64,000 nucleotides of DNA from UBA1172 sp002457135 (GTDB lineage: Bacteria > Pseudomonadota > Alphaproteobacteria > Puniceispirillales > UBA1172), in contig CBFIBR010000002.1 of assembly GCA_965660935.1 (NCBI GenBank), positions 93,814 through 157,813 of the forward strand, in the 5' to 3' direction. Both the position numbers and the translations under genes were made by a program. Within the stretch, counting starts at the first letter, position 1. Every line of letters starts with the position of its first letter. Below, piece by piece: positions 8,585 to 17,802 of this stretch. The notes under the pieces were generated by a model. The model saw only the letters and a list, made by a program, of their open reading frames with translations, was not told the DNA's origin and did not search any database.

Positions 8585-9214
8585 TTAACGGGAGTAGAAT
8601 TCGACCACCAGGTTGGGTTCCATCTGAACCGGATACGGCACATCGCCCAGTTCAGGAACACGGTTCATGCTGCCCTTGAAGGAGGCTTCATCAACGGTGA
8701 GGTATTCGGGGATATCACGCTCGGCTGAGGCCATGCCCTCCATCACAGCGGGGATGGTGCGTGACTTTTCCTTGAGTTCGATAACATCACCGAGGCACAT
8801 CATCCGTGACGGGATGGTGCAGCGATGGCCGTTGACCAGCACATGGCCATGGCTGACCAGCTGGCGGGAGGCAAACACGGTGGGGGCAAATTTCATGCGG
8901 TAAACCAGCGCATCGAGGCGGCATTCAAGAATACCGATCAGGTTCTGGCCGGTATCGCCATTGCGGCGCACGGCATCCTGATAGTATTTTTTGAACTGCT
9001 TCTCACCGATGTTGCCATAGTAGCCCTTGAGCTTCTGCTTGGCCATCAGCTGGACACCGAAATCGGTGGGCTTGGACCGACGCTGGCCGTGCTGGCCAGG
9101 GCCGTATTCACGGCTGTTAACCGGGGATTTTGCTCGGCCCCAGAGGTTAACGCCAAGACGGCGGTCAATCTTGTGCTTGGAATGCTTTCGCTTGTGGTCT
9201 GTCTTTGCAGCCAT
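8585..9214 (-). CDS. rpsD: 30S ribosomal protein S4
   Basis: This primary 16S rRNA-binding protein nucleates assembly of the 30S body. It is 209 residues, close to the alphaproteobacterial 205. The start gives MAAKTDHKRKHSKHKIDRRLG, followed by NLWGRAKSPVNSREYGPGQHG, a diagnostic S4 segment. The S4 RNA-binding domain lies in the central part (RLDALVYRMKFAPTVFASRQ onwards). The C-terminus VVEFYSR is typical. It follows trmJ on the same strand with a gap of about 120 bases that contains an 18-base palindrome, so it may have its own promoter. A strong intrinsic terminator follows. Confidence 0.98.
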   Translation of the reverse strand: MAAKTDHKRKHSKHKIDRRLGVNLWGRAKSPVNSREYGPGQHGQRRSKPTDFGVQLMAKQKLKGYYGNIGEKQFKKYYQDAVRRNGDTGQNLIGILECRLDALVYRMKFAPTVFASRQLVSHGHVLVNGHRCTIPSRMMCLGDVIELKEKSRTIPAVMEGMASAERDIPEYLTVDEASFKGSMNRVPELGDVPYPVQMEPNLVVEFYSR

Positions 9215-9285
9215 TGGGTAACTCCATTGTTGTTTTTGCCCCGGTAGTGCCTGATGGCCGGGACAGGATATCGATGCAGCCTGTC

Positions 9286-9303
9286 CACTTTCCCGGGAAA
9301 GTG
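9286..9303. promoter_or_regulatory. Perfect 18-bp palindrome between trmJ and rpsD
   Basis: CACTTTCCCGGGAAAGTG is an exact self-complementary sequence. It lies between the trmJ stop and the rpsD start. It could be a dyad operator for rpsD or fold as a hairpin in the trmJ 3' end. No U tract follows on either strand, so a simple terminator is less likely. Confidence 0.45.
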
Positions 9304-9333
9304 AGGATTTTCTGGCAGATCATCGCCGGAAAG

Positions 9334-10119
9334 TCAAGCCTGAGCATCACCCGAACGGCGCAACGATTTGATGATACCATGCAGGGTACGAACATCCTGT
9401 TCCGTCAGATCAGCCCGCTGGAACAGGGCCATGATATTGCGCATCACCACAGGCTGCATATCAGGGCTGGTGAAAAACCCGCCCTCACTGAGATGCTTTT
9501 CGAGGGTGGTGAATAAATAGGCCTTTTCCCCGGCCGCGGCGGGCGGGCTTTCGGGCGGCTCAGCCATCACCGGAGGCGCATCGGCCATCAGCTCCCTTCG
9601 GCAGGCCCAGCCCATCAACAGCACCGCCTGACCAAGGTTCAATGACGCAAACGCCGGGTTGAGCGGGACCGTGATGATGAAATCCGCCACCGCCACCGCA
9701 TCGTTATCCAGCCCGGCACGTTCAGGACCGAACAGGAGCGCTGTCTTGCCGCCGGAACGGGCGTGTTCGGCCATGCGGCGGGCGGCTTCATCAGGGGTCA
9801 GGGCAGGCTTGGTCATGCCGCGCTTGCGGGCGGTGGTGGCACCGATCATCGTGTAGGGTGCCGCCGCCTCATTCAGGGTCTGGTGCAATCCGGCATGGTC
9901 AAGAATATCACTGCCGCCTGAGGCCATCGCCTCTGCCGCAGGGTTGGGCCAGCCATCACGCGGGTTGACGATATGCATGCATTCCAGCCCGCAATTCTTC
10001 ATGGCGCGGGCAGAGGCACCGATATTCTCACCCATCTGGGGTTCCATCAGGATCACCGCAGGCAGAAGCCTGGCCCAGTCGCCATCCCTTGCTGAGGTGG
10101 TCATATCGGTACCGGCCAT
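9334..10119 (-). CDS. trmJ: TrmJ-type RNA methyltransferase (SPOUT/TrmH family)
   Basis: This 261-residue SPOUT-class enzyme is likely the tRNA (cytidine/uridine-32-2'-O)-methyltransferase. The N-terminal ILMEPQMGENIGASARAMKN and HIVNPRDGWPN are the family opening. The trefoil-knot SAM site is LLFGPERAGL followed by the ITVPLNPAFASLNLGQAV segment. I start it at 10119 (MAGTDMTTSA), two bases after the cimA stop; a start at 10164 would overlap cimA by 43 bases. Coupling to cimA suggests one transcript. Confidence 0.9.
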   Translation of the reverse strand: MAGTDMTTSARDGDWARLLPAVILMEPQMGENIGASARAMKNCGLECMHIVNPRDGWPNPAAEAMASGGSDILDHAGLHQTLNEAAAPYTMIGATTARKRGMTKPALTPDEAARRMAEHARSGGKTALLFGPERAGLDNDAVAVADFIITVPLNPAFASLNLGQAVLLMGWACRRELMADAPPVMAEPPESPPAAAGEKAYLFTTLEKHLSEGGFFTSPDMQPVVMRNIMALFQRADLTEQDVRTLHGIIKSLRRSGDAQA

Positions 10120-10121
10120 GA

Positions 10122-11732
10122 TCAGGCTGCGCCAGCCGCCTTTGCCGAGTTCATCAGCTTCCACGCCATGGCATCAGCCAGCGCCATCACCGAGGCATCA
10201 ATGATGTTGGTGGAAACCCCGACCGAAATCCAGCTCATGCCGGTATCATCGCGGCATTCAATCAGCACCCGCGTGACCGAACCGGTGCCGCCGGTATGTT
10301 CATCCCCATTGAGGATACGAACCTTGTAATCAACCAGCTCAACCCCGGCCAGTTCAGGATAGGCAGTGACGAGGGCCTTGCGGATCGCGGTATCAACAGC
10401 GTTAACAGGGCCATTACCGACGGCGGCCTCATGAAACTGCTCACCATTGACCATAACGGTTGCGGTGGCTTCAGATTCCACCACCAGTTGACCCTTGGCG
10501 TTGAAACGGCGTTCATCCATGACCCGGAAACGGCCGATGACGAAATAATCCGGCACCTCACCAAGGGCGCGGCGCACCATCAGCTCCATGCTGGCCTGGG
10601 CGGTATCAAAGGCCCAGCCCTTGTATTCCTTTTCCTTGACCTCGGCGATCAGCGTATCAAGGCGGGGATCATCCTTGTCCACAGCGATGCCAAGCTCATC
10701 AAAACGGGCGATGAAATTGGCCTTGCCCGACTGGTCGGAAACGACATATTCACGGCTGTTCCCCACGGTTTCAGGGGGGATATGTTCATACGTCCTGGGG
10801 TCACGGATCGCGGCTGAGGCATGCAGCCCGCCCTTATGCGCAAACGCCGCATCACCGACATAGGGCGCATGGGCGTTGGGCAGGCGGTTGATCCTGTTAT
10901 CCAGCATCCGGGACAGTGATTTGAGCCGATGCAGCTTTTCCTTCGCCACCCCTGTTTCACAGCCGTATTTCAGCATCAGGACAGGGATCAGCGTGATCAG
11001 GTTGGCGTTGCCGCAGCGTTCACCGATACCGTTGATGGTTCCCTGAACCTGCCTCGCCCCTGCCTTCACCGCCGCGATGGTGTTCGCCACCGCAAAGCCA
11101 CTGTCATTATGGGTGTGGATGCCGATATTCGCATCAGGCAGGGCCTCACGAACCGCGGTTACCGCCTCGGTGATCTCTTCGGGCATGGTGCCACCATTGG
11201 TATCACAGAGAACGACCCATTCGGCGCCGCCTTCATGGGCAGCCTTGGCGCAATCAAGGGCAAATTGGGGGTTGTGCTTATAGCCATCAAAGAAATGCTC
11301 ACAATCGAACATCGGCTCACGCCCGCGCTTCTTGGCGGCGGCAACCGATTCCCTGATCATCACCAGGTTTTCATCAAGGCTGACCCCAAGCGCGGTTTCA
11401 ACATGAAAATCCCATGCCTTGCCGACCAGGCAGGTGCCATCGGTTTCAGCATCAAGCACGGCATTAAGCCCGCTGTCATTGGAGGTGCTGCGGCCACCCC
11501 GGCGGGTCATCCCGAAAGCAACCGAACGGGCATGGTCAAGCGGCGGAAATTGACTGAAAAAGGCATTGTCGGTGGGGTTGGCGCCCGGCCAGCCCCCCTC
11601 AATATAATCAATCCCCATATCATCGAGGGCGCGGGCAATAGCAATCTTGTCGGCCACTGTAAAATCAATGCCGCGTGCCTGACATCCATCCCTCAAGGTG
11701 GTGTCAAATAACCAGATGCGTTCGCCCTTCAT
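10122..11732 (-). CDS. cimA: (R)-citramalate synthase
   Basis: The 536-residue protein has an HMG-CoA lyase-like TIM barrel followed by the LeuA allosteric (dimer) domain, as in citramalate synthase. This enzyme condenses pyruvate with acetyl-CoA to start a threonine-independent isoleucine route. The metal site is visible as FDTTLRDGCQ at the N-terminus and the GIHTHNDSG stretch. Another conserved piece is GTINGIGERCGNANL. Length and the RGIDFTVADK helix fit CimA better than 2-isopropylmalate synthase. It lies downstream of cysS (93-base gap) and is coupled to trmJ. Confidence 0.9.
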   Translation of the reverse strand: MKGERIWLFDTTLRDGCQARGIDFTVADKIAIARALDDMGIDYIEGGWPGANPTDNAFFSQFPPLDHARSVAFGMTRRGGRSTSNDSGLNAVLDAETDGTCLVGKAWDFHVETALGVSLDENLVMIRESVAAAKKRGREPMFDCEHFFDGYKHNPQFALDCAKAAHEGGAEWVVLCDTNGGTMPEEITEAVTAVREALPDANIGIHTHNDSGFAVANTIAAVKAGARQVQGTINGIGERCGNANLITLIPVLMLKYGCETGVAKEKLHRLKSLSRMLDNRINRLPNAHAPYVGDAAFAHKGGLHASAAIRDPRTYEHIPPETVGNSREYVVSDQSGKANFIARFDELGIAVDKDDPRLDTLIAEVKEKEYKGWAFDTAQASMELMVRRALGEVPDYFVIGRFRVMDERRFNAKGQLVVESEATATVMVNGEQFHEAAVGNGPVNAVDTAIRKALVTAYPELAGVELVDYKVRILNGDEHTGGTGSVTRVLIECRDDTGMSWISVGVSTNIIDASVMALADAMAWKLMNSAKAAGAA

Positions 11733-11825
11733 CGGTATCCCCTGAAATTGCCAAGCCTTGTTTAAGCCGAACGGGTTAGTTTGTCAAAACCCAAACCTGC
11801 CGAAACATATCAAGAGGTTTCAACC

Positions 11826-13181
11826 CTATCCCCGCCGCCAGACTGTGCCCTCGGCGGTATCTTCCAGCAGGATGCCCTGATTTGCGAGATCATCACGGAT
11901 GCGGTCAGCCTCAGCGAAATTGCGTTCCTTGCGGGCGTTGAGCCTGGCTTCGATAGCCTTCTGGATCGCGGCCTCATCCAGGCCGTCACCGCCCCGGAAC
12001 CAGGTATCAGGATCAGCCTCAAGCAAGCCGAGCAGACCCGCCGAGGCCTTGAGCCGGGCGGCGGCGGCGGCATCGCCCTTATTGGCTTCCCGCGCCAGTT
12101 CATGCAGCCGGGCTATCGCATTCGGGGTGTTGAGATCATCACCCAGCGCAGTCATCACGCCCTCATCAGGTTCGGATCGGTCATCACCGGCATGGCCAAT
12201 CGCCCGATAAAGCCCGTCAAGCGCGGTTTTCGCCTCCGCCACTGCCAGACGCGAGAAATCGAGCGGGGCGCGGTAATGCGCCGCCAGAAGGGCAAAGCGA
12301 ACCGCTTCACCGGGGTAATCCGCCAGCACATCCTCAACCGTGGTGAAATTGCCCAGCGATTTGGACATTTTCTCACCCTCAACGGTGACATAGCCGTTAT
12401 GCATCCAGTACCGGGCCATCCCATCCGTGCCATGGGCGCATCGGGACTGGGCAATCTCATTTTCATGATGCGGGAAGATCAGGTCCAGCCCGCCAGCGTG
12501 GATATCAAATTCTTCACCAAGATGCTTTGCGCTCATGGCGGAACATTCGATATGCCAGCCCGGCCTGCCCCTCCCCCATGGGCTATCCCATCCCGGCTGG
12601 TCAGGGGCCGAAGGCTTCCAGAGAACGAAATCACCGGAATCCTTTTTATAGGGGGCCACGTCAACACGCGCACCGGCAATCAGCTCATCACGGCTGCGGC
12701 GGGAAAGGCTGCCGTAATCCTCCATGCTGGCAACATGGAAAAGGACATGGCCCTCCGCCGAATAGGCATGGCCCTTGCCGATCAGGGTTTCGATCATGCT
12801 GATCATCTCGGCGATATGATCAGTAGCACGGGGTTCCTGATCCGGAGGCGCGACATGGAGCGCCGCGCAATCATCGTGAAAGGCACGGGTGGTGCGCTCG
12901 GTCAGGACCCGGATATCAACCCCCTCCTCAATGGCGCGGGCATTGATCTTGTCATCAACATCGGTGATGTTGCGCACATAGGTGACGCGGTCCTGGCCAT
13001 AAACATATCGCAGCAGCCGGACCAGCACATCAAAGGCAACCAGCGGGCGGGCGTTGCCGACATGAATACGGTCATAGACGGTTGGCCCGCAGGCATAGAT
13101 ACGGATATTACGCTCATCAATCGGGGTGAAGGCCTGCTTTTCCCGAGCCAGCGTATTGTAGAAGGCCAGCGTATTCGGCAT
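11826..13181 (-). CDS. cysS: Cysteinyl-tRNA synthetase
   Basis: A class I aminoacyl-tRNA synthetase of 451 residues. It shows the HIGH-type motif (RIHVGNARPL), the KMSKSLGN loop, and the zinc ligands: the early cysteine in YACGPTVYD, the cysteine of WHIECSAMS and the histidines of FPHHENE. The C-terminal DALR-like domain ends with FAEADRIRDDLANQGI, which is typical of CysS. Its ATG overlaps the gltX stop (ATGA), so it is translationally coupled to gltX. Confidence 0.97.
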   Translation of the reverse strand: MPNTLAFYNTLAREKQAFTPIDERNIRIYACGPTVYDRIHVGNARPLVAFDVLVRLLRYVYGQDRVTYVRNITDVDDKINARAIEEGVDIRVLTERTTRAFHDDCAALHVAPPDQEPRATDHIAEMISMIETLIGKGHAYSAEGHVLFHVASMEDYGSLSRRSRDELIAGARVDVAPYKKDSGDFVLWKPSAPDQPGWDSPWGRGRPGWHIECSAMSAKHLGEEFDIHAGGLDLIFPHHENEIAQSRCAHGTDGMARYWMHNGYVTVEGEKMSKSLGNFTTVEDVLADYPGEAVRFALLAAHYRAPLDFSRLAVAEAKTALDGLYRAIGHAGDDRSEPDEGVMTALGDDLNTPNAIARLHELAREANKGDAAAAARLKASAGLLGLLEADPDTWFRGGDGLDEAAIQKAIEARLNARKERNFAEADRIRDDLANQGILLEDTAEGTVWRRG

Positions 13182-14518
13182 CAGGCCTGCTCCCCCCTCA
13201 ATCGGGCAAGGATACGGTCACGCCCCATCACCGGCAACAGCCCGGCCAGTTCAGGGCCGGAACGTTGGCCCGTCAGCGCAAGCCTGAGCGGCATGAAGAG
13301 CGATTTGCCCTTGAGCCCGGTTTCACCCGCAATCGCCCGGGTCCAGGCTGGCCATGTTTCAGCATCGGGTTCCCCATCAGGCAGCAGGGATGCAGCGGTG
13401 GTGAGCATGCCGGCATCCTCGATCACCGGCGTGATATCGCCCGTGGCCATGGCGTAAAGCCCGGCGACCTCATCAAGCGTGCTGATATTGCCGCGCACAG
13501 CCTCCCAGAAACCGGCACCGGCAGTGACCCCTATGGCATGGAGACGGTCAGCCACAGTGTCATAACCCGTCATGCCCAGAATACGGCTGTTGAGCAGGCG
13601 CAGTTCCGCCGGATCAAAGCGCGGCGTGGCGCGGCCGAACCGGCTGATATCATAGCCGCTGATCAGATCCCCCATATCAAGGCGGGGTTCCACCGGATCA
13701 GCGGTCCCTATGCGGGCCAAGAGGCTAGCAATGGCCATCGCCTCAATCCCGTCATCATCCCTGAGAGAGCCAATCGAGAGCGAGCCAAGACGTTTCGAAA
13801 GCCCCTCACCATCAGCCCCGGCAAGAAGCGCGAAATGCCCCATGGCAGGGGCCTCCCCGCCAAGCGCCTCAAAAAGCTGGATTTGAGCGGCTGAATTGGT
13901 GGTGTGGTCCTCACCCCGCAGGATGTGGGTAACGCCATGGTCGAGATCATCCACCACCGAGGCTAGGGTATAGATAACGCGGCCATCAGCGCGCAGGATC
14001 ACCGGATCGGACAGTGACGACATCGGCACTGATACCTCACCCCGGACCAGATCCTGCCACGTCACCACCGTGTCATCGAGTTTGAAACGATAATGCGGCT
14101 GCTCACCAGCCTCTTCCCTGGCCCTGACTTCATCATCACTCAATTTGAGGGCAGCACGGTCATAGACAGGCGGGCGGCCAGCGGCCAGCTGGGATTTGCG
14201 TTTGAGCGAGAGTTCTTCCTGGGTTTCAAAGCATTTATAGGCCCGGCCTGACTGAAGCAGCTGATCCAGCGCCTCCCGATAACGGCCGATGCGCGTTGAC
14301 TGGCGGTCTTCCTGATCCCAGTTCATCCCCATCCATTGCATGTCATGGCGGATCGAGGCCTCAAATTCAGGGGTTGAGCGTTCGTCATCCGTGTCATCAA
14401 TGCGGAGCATGAAGGCACCGCCACTGGCCCGGGCAAAGAGGAAATTAACCAGGGCAGTCCGCATGTTGCCAACATGCAGGTTACCGGTTGGGCTGGGGGC
14501 AAAGCGGACAAGGGTCAT
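13181..14518 (-). CDS. gltX: Glutamyl-tRNA synthetase
   Basis: This 445-residue class I synthetase starts at 14518 (MTLVRFAPSPTGNLHVGN), where the HIGH-type motif begins at once, as in all GltX. The frame stays open upstream to 14719, but those residues antisense the nadE end and look non-coding. The second signature is GLSKRLGS. Some alphaproteobacteria have two GltX copies, one charging tRNA-Gln with glutamate; whether another exists cannot be seen here. It starts one base after the nadE stop and overlaps cysS, forming a tight nadE-gltX-cysS operon. Confidence 0.95.
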   Translation of the reverse strand: MTLVRFAPSPTGNLHVGNMRTALVNFLFARASGGAFMLRIDDTDDERSTPEFEASIRHDMQWMGMNWDQEDRQSTRIGRYREALDQLLQSGRAYKCFETQEELSLKRKSQLAAGRPPVYDRAALKLSDDEVRAREEAGEQPHYRFKLDDTVVTWQDLVRGEVSVPMSSLSDPVILRADGRVIYTLASVVDDLDHGVTHILRGEDHTTNSAAQIQLFEALGGEAPAMGHFALLAGADGEGLSKRLGSLSIGSLRDDDGIEAMAIASLLARIGTADPVEPRLDMGDLISGYDISRFGRATPRFDPAELRLLNSRILGMTGYDTVADRLHAIGVTAGAGFWEAVRGNISTLDEVAGLYAMATGDITPVIEDAGMLTTAASLLPDGEPDAETWPAWTRAIAGETGLKGKSLFMPLRLALTGQRSGPELAGLLPVMGRDRILARLRGEQA

Positions 14519-14519
14519 G

Positions 14520-16181
14520 CTATTTCTCTCCGGCCAGCGGATAGCGGTTGGTGATGGGGAAACGCCGGTCCCGATAGAACGCACGGGCCGACAGTTTCGG
14601 GCCCGGCGCGCCCTGACGGCGTTTGTATTCTGCGCGTTGCAATAAATGCGCTGATCGCCGCACGGACGGGGCATCATGGCCCTTGCTGATGAGCAACTCG
14701 GTTGAGGCCATATCCTCAACCAGCCCTTTCATGATCGGATCAAGCTGGCTGTAATCGGGCAGGCTGTCGCTGTCTTTCTGATCGGGGCGCAATTCGGCTG
14801 ACGGGGGGCGGGTGATAATCCGCTCAGGGATGATGGCACCCTCAGGGCCGAGCGCACCTTGCGGCAGGTTGGCGTTACGCCAGCGGCAAAGCGCGAAAAC
14901 CTCAGTCTTCCAGAGATCGAGCAACGGCGCATAGCCGCCGCACATATCACCATAGAGCGTTGCATAACCGGTGGCGTATTCCGATTTGTTGCCCGTGGTC
15001 AGCAGCATCTGGCCCTCGGTGTTTGAGATGCTCATCAGCGTCAGCCCGCGCAGGCGTGATTGCAGATTTTCCGCCGCAACATCACCAAGCCCTTCCTGCA
15101 AGGCAGGGCTGAGGGCTGTATCAACCGATTGCATGGCATCCTCAATATCCACCCGGCGCAGCCTTATCCCGAGGTTTGCGGCCAGGGTTTCGGCATCCTC
15201 AATGCTCATTGGGCTGGTGTAGGGGGATGGCATCATCACCGCGTCGACCCGATCAGCGCCGAGGGCATCCACCGCAAGGGCAGCGACCAGCGCGCTGTCA
15301 ATCCCGCCGGAAAGCCCGAGGATGACCCGCTCAAACCCGTTCTTCTGGGTGTAGTCGCGGATACCGAGGGCAATCGCCCGCCATAATGCCTGCTCGCCTT
15401 CATCAGGCTTGACCACGGGGCCGGAGAATACCCACCCGGCGGGGCCACGCTTTGCCTCAACCGTGGTGACGCTTTCGGTGAAACACGGCAGGTAGGCCCC
15501 GATCTTGCCACCGGGATTGATGCAGAACGATGCACCGTCAAAAACTTCATCATCAACGCCGCCAACCTGATTGACATACATCAGCGGCATGGAGGTTTCA
15601 CTGACCCGGGCAACGGCTGTCATCATGCGTTGATCAGTCTTGCCCGCCTCAAACGGGGAGCCGTTGGGGACAACCAGCATTTCAGCCCCTGATTCATCGA
15701 GGCATTCGACCAGATCAGCGTGCCACATATCCTCACAGATCGGCAGGCCAATGAGGACACCGCGCAGCATCACCGGACCCGGCATCTCACCCGTGGCAAA
15801 ATTGCGCGGATCATCAAACACCCCGCCAATGGCCAGCTTGGCCTTGTCACGGATGGCGGTAACCCGGCCTTCATCCAGCACGAAGACAGAATTGAAAATC
15901 CGGCCTTCATGCCGTCTTGGTGCGCCAACGATCACCGCCGGACCACCATCTGCGGTGAGGGCTGCCAGCTCATCAATAGCGGCGGCCACGGTTTCAAGGA
16001 ACCCGTCCAGCAGCACCAGATCATCAACCTGATAGCCGCTGATATAACATTCCGGGGCCACCAGAATATGCGCATCACGCGCGGCGGCCTCATTGCGGGC
16101 ATTGATCAGTTTTGCTGTGTTCCCCGCAATATCACCGGCGGTGGGGTTAAGCTGGGCGATGGCGAAAAGAAGCGTGTCCAT
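14520..16181 (-). CDS. nadE: Glutamine-dependent NAD+ synthetase
   Basis: The 553-residue protein makes the last step of NAD synthesis, amidating nicotinic acid adenine dinucleotide. An N-terminal nitrilase-type glutaminase domain (about residues 1-250) contains VAPECYISGY and the nucleophile region PICEDMWHADL. The C-terminal ATP-pyrophosphatase domain carries GLSGGIDSALVAAL and later TGNKSEYATGY. It heads the nadE-gltX-cysS operon. A pncB-like gene of the salvage route lies about 0.5 kb upstream on the same strand, beyond a small plus-strand gene. Confidence 0.96.
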   Translation of the reverse strand: MDTLLFAIAQLNPTAGDIAGNTAKLINARNEAAARDAHILVAPECYISGYQVDDLVLLDGFLETVAAAIDELAALTADGGPAVIVGAPRRHEGRIFNSVFVLDEGRVTAIRDKAKLAIGGVFDDPRNFATGEMPGPVMLRGVLIGLPICEDMWHADLVECLDESGAEMLVVPNGSPFEAGKTDQRMMTAVARVSETSMPLMYVNQVGGVDDEVFDGASFCINPGGKIGAYLPCFTESVTTVEAKRGPAGWVFSGPVVKPDEGEQALWRAIALGIRDYTQKNGFERVILGLSGGIDSALVAALAVDALGADRVDAVMMPSPYTSPMSIEDAETLAANLGIRLRRVDIEDAMQSVDTALSPALQEGLGDVAAENLQSRLRGLTLMSISNTEGQMLLTTGNKSEYATGYATLYGDMCGGYAPLLDLWKTEVFALCRWRNANLPQGALGPEGAIIPERIITRPPSAELRPDQKDSDSLPDYSQLDPIMKGLVEDMASTELLISKGHDAPSVRRSAHLLQRAEYKRRQGAPGPKLSARAFYRDRRFPITNRYPLAGEK

Positions 16182-16313
16182 GCAGATTGTTTATCCTCTT
16201 TAACAGGGATTTTCAAAAAGAAACCGAAGGTGCCTGTTTCCGGCTTGCCTCAAGGCAGAAAGATGTTTCATCATAAGTATTAACATTGGCATTAAAGCAG
16301 CAGGAGTTTACCC

Positions 16314-16613
16314 ATGGCTAAAGGATATATTGTCGGCCTCATCACCATCACTGATCCCGAAGCGTACAAGCCTTACATGGTTCAGACCAGCGAGATCGTC
16401 AATTCCTATGGTGGCCGTTACCTGATCCGTGGCGGTGACAAAACCGTGGCGGAAGGTGAGGTCAGTTTCGACCGTGTTGTGGTTATTGAATTTGACAGTA
16501 TTGAAAAAGCCCGTGCCTTCTATGATGATGCCAATTATGCGGAAACCCGCAAGATCCGCCAGAACAATTCTGTCGGCGCGATATTGCAGGTGGTTGGCTT
16601 CGACCCGACCTGA
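16314..16613 (+). CDS. DUF1330 family protein
   Basis: A 99-residue protein with the ferredoxin-like dimeric alpha-beta barrel of DUF1330. Diagnostic parts are KGYIVGLITITDPEAYKPYM, the GGRYLIRGG turn and FDSIEKARAFYDDANYAETRKIR. Function in the family is unknown, although the fold is shared with small monooxygenase-like proteins. A good Shine-Dalgarno sequence (CAGGAG) precedes the ATG. It stands alone, divergent from nadE and convergent with the pncB-like gene. Confidence 0.9.
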   Translation: MAKGYIVGLITITDPEAYKPYMVQTSEIVNSYGGRYLIRGGDKTVAEGEVSFDRVVVIEFDSIEKARAFYDDANYAETRKIRQNNSVGAILQVVGFDPT

Positions 16614-16633
16614 GGCACCAAACCCACCAAACC

Positions 16634-17773
16634 CTAACCTTGGGGGATCAGGAATTCACGGCCGGTTTTGACCCGCCCCACGCCGTTATAGGAAATAATA
16701 TCAGCGGTGGCATAGGTTTCGGACCATTTATCCGGCAGGTAAGACCCGGTGCCGATGATATTCACCGGTGTCCGGGCCAGTGAGAAGACCCGGCATTTTT
16801 CGGGATCAAACCCGCTGGAACAGACGATATTGACCTTCTCAAAGCCGGCCTCGTTGAGTTTTTCACGCAAGTGCCAGGTTGATGCGGCGGAAACGCCGGT
16901 GCCGATCAGGTGTTTCAGCTCACCATCAGTGCGATAACCCCGGATGGCATCAGGGGCATGGCGTTCCAGCACAGCATAGGATTGCTGAACATCGAGGCCC
17001 TCGGCGTAACGCCCGCCATGGGTATCCAGCCTGACAGCCAGCGTGCCGTCCCGCGCCCGTTCAGCAAAGGTTCGGGCAACCTCCAGGCTATCGGTGATTT
17101 CCTGGCCGAAATAATCAACCAGCACCGTCAGCGGTTCATCGGGGAAGGTCTGATCATAAATCCGTGCAGCCTCCACCGTTGAGCCAGCATAGCCAATCAG
17201 CGCATGCGGCATGGTCCCGCGACCCTTGGCCGTACCAAAGAACGGGGCGGTATGGTCCGTTGCGCAACCGATAAACCCGGTGGCACCGGACTGGTTCTGC
17301 GCCACGGCAGACCCCACCGATGCGCCATACGCCATCAGTTCAGCCATTTCGGTTCCGGCACAATGGCGGGCATCCATGGCAAGAAAGGATACATCGGGCA
17401 AGGCTGAACACATGGCATGCGCGTTATAGGCCGCGACCGAGGGCGCACCGATCCGTTGCAGCATGACGGTTTCAAGATCAACCAGTTGCGATAGCTTGCC
17501 ACTGAGGTAGAGAATAGGATCACCGGCACCGACCCAGCTGCCCTCAGGGTGGCGCAGCTCAAGATTGAAACTGCTGCCGCGTTCATTGAGGATGGAGGCA
17601 ACCCATTCCATGGCAAGCCGCGGTGCAGACAGCACCGGCCGGCGCATGAACACAGCATAGGTGACATCAGCATCACCCATGCGCTCAACAACGGATTTGG
17701 TGCGCAGAAAATAACTGTCGGTCAGGGACGGATGCTTCTCAAGGGTGGGTCCCTGATAACGCGCTTTATCCAT
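16634..17773 (-). CDS. Nicotinate phosphoribosyltransferase-like protein
   Basis: At 379 residues this resembles the short nicotinate phosphoribosyltransferases (NAPRTase family, TIM-barrel type II PRTase). An N-terminal TDSYFLRTKSVVERMGDADV segment is followed by NLELRHPEGSWVGAGDPIL, an AQNQSGATGFIGCATD stretch, and VRLDTHGGRYAEG with phosphate-binding residues. It probably makes nicotinate mononucleotide for NAD salvage. Enzymes of this group vary in nicotinate or nicotinamide use, so specificity is open. It is a single gene 29 bases downstream of the DAHP synthase stop and could share its transcript. Confidence 0.82.
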   Translation of the reverse strand: MDKARYQGPTLEKHPSLTDSYFLRTKSVVERMGDADVTYAVFMRRPVLSAPRLAMEWVASILNERGSSFNLELRHPEGSWVGAGDPILYLSGKLSQLVDLETVMLQRIGAPSVAAYNAHAMCSALPDVSFLAMDARHCAGTEMAELMAYGASVGSAVAQNQSGATGFIGCATDHTAPFFGTAKGRGTMPHALIGYAGSTVEAARIYDQTFPDEPLTVLVDYFGQEITDSLEVARTFAERARDGTLAVRLDTHGGRYAEGLDVQQSYAVLERHAPDAIRGYRTDGELKHLIGTGVSAASTWHLREKLNEAGFEKVNIVCSSGFDPEKCRVFSLARTPVNIIGTGSYLPDKWSETYATADIISYNGVGRVKTGREFLIPQG

Positions 17774-17802
17774 GGCTAGGCTCCCGATGGAATGCGGTGG
17801 TC

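Noticed and set aside
11781..13457. A 558-codon plus-strand open frame
   Set aside because: It lies wholly antisense to cysS and the end of gltX, whose motifs are unambiguous. The translation is rich in isolated prolines, histidines and glycines with no domain.
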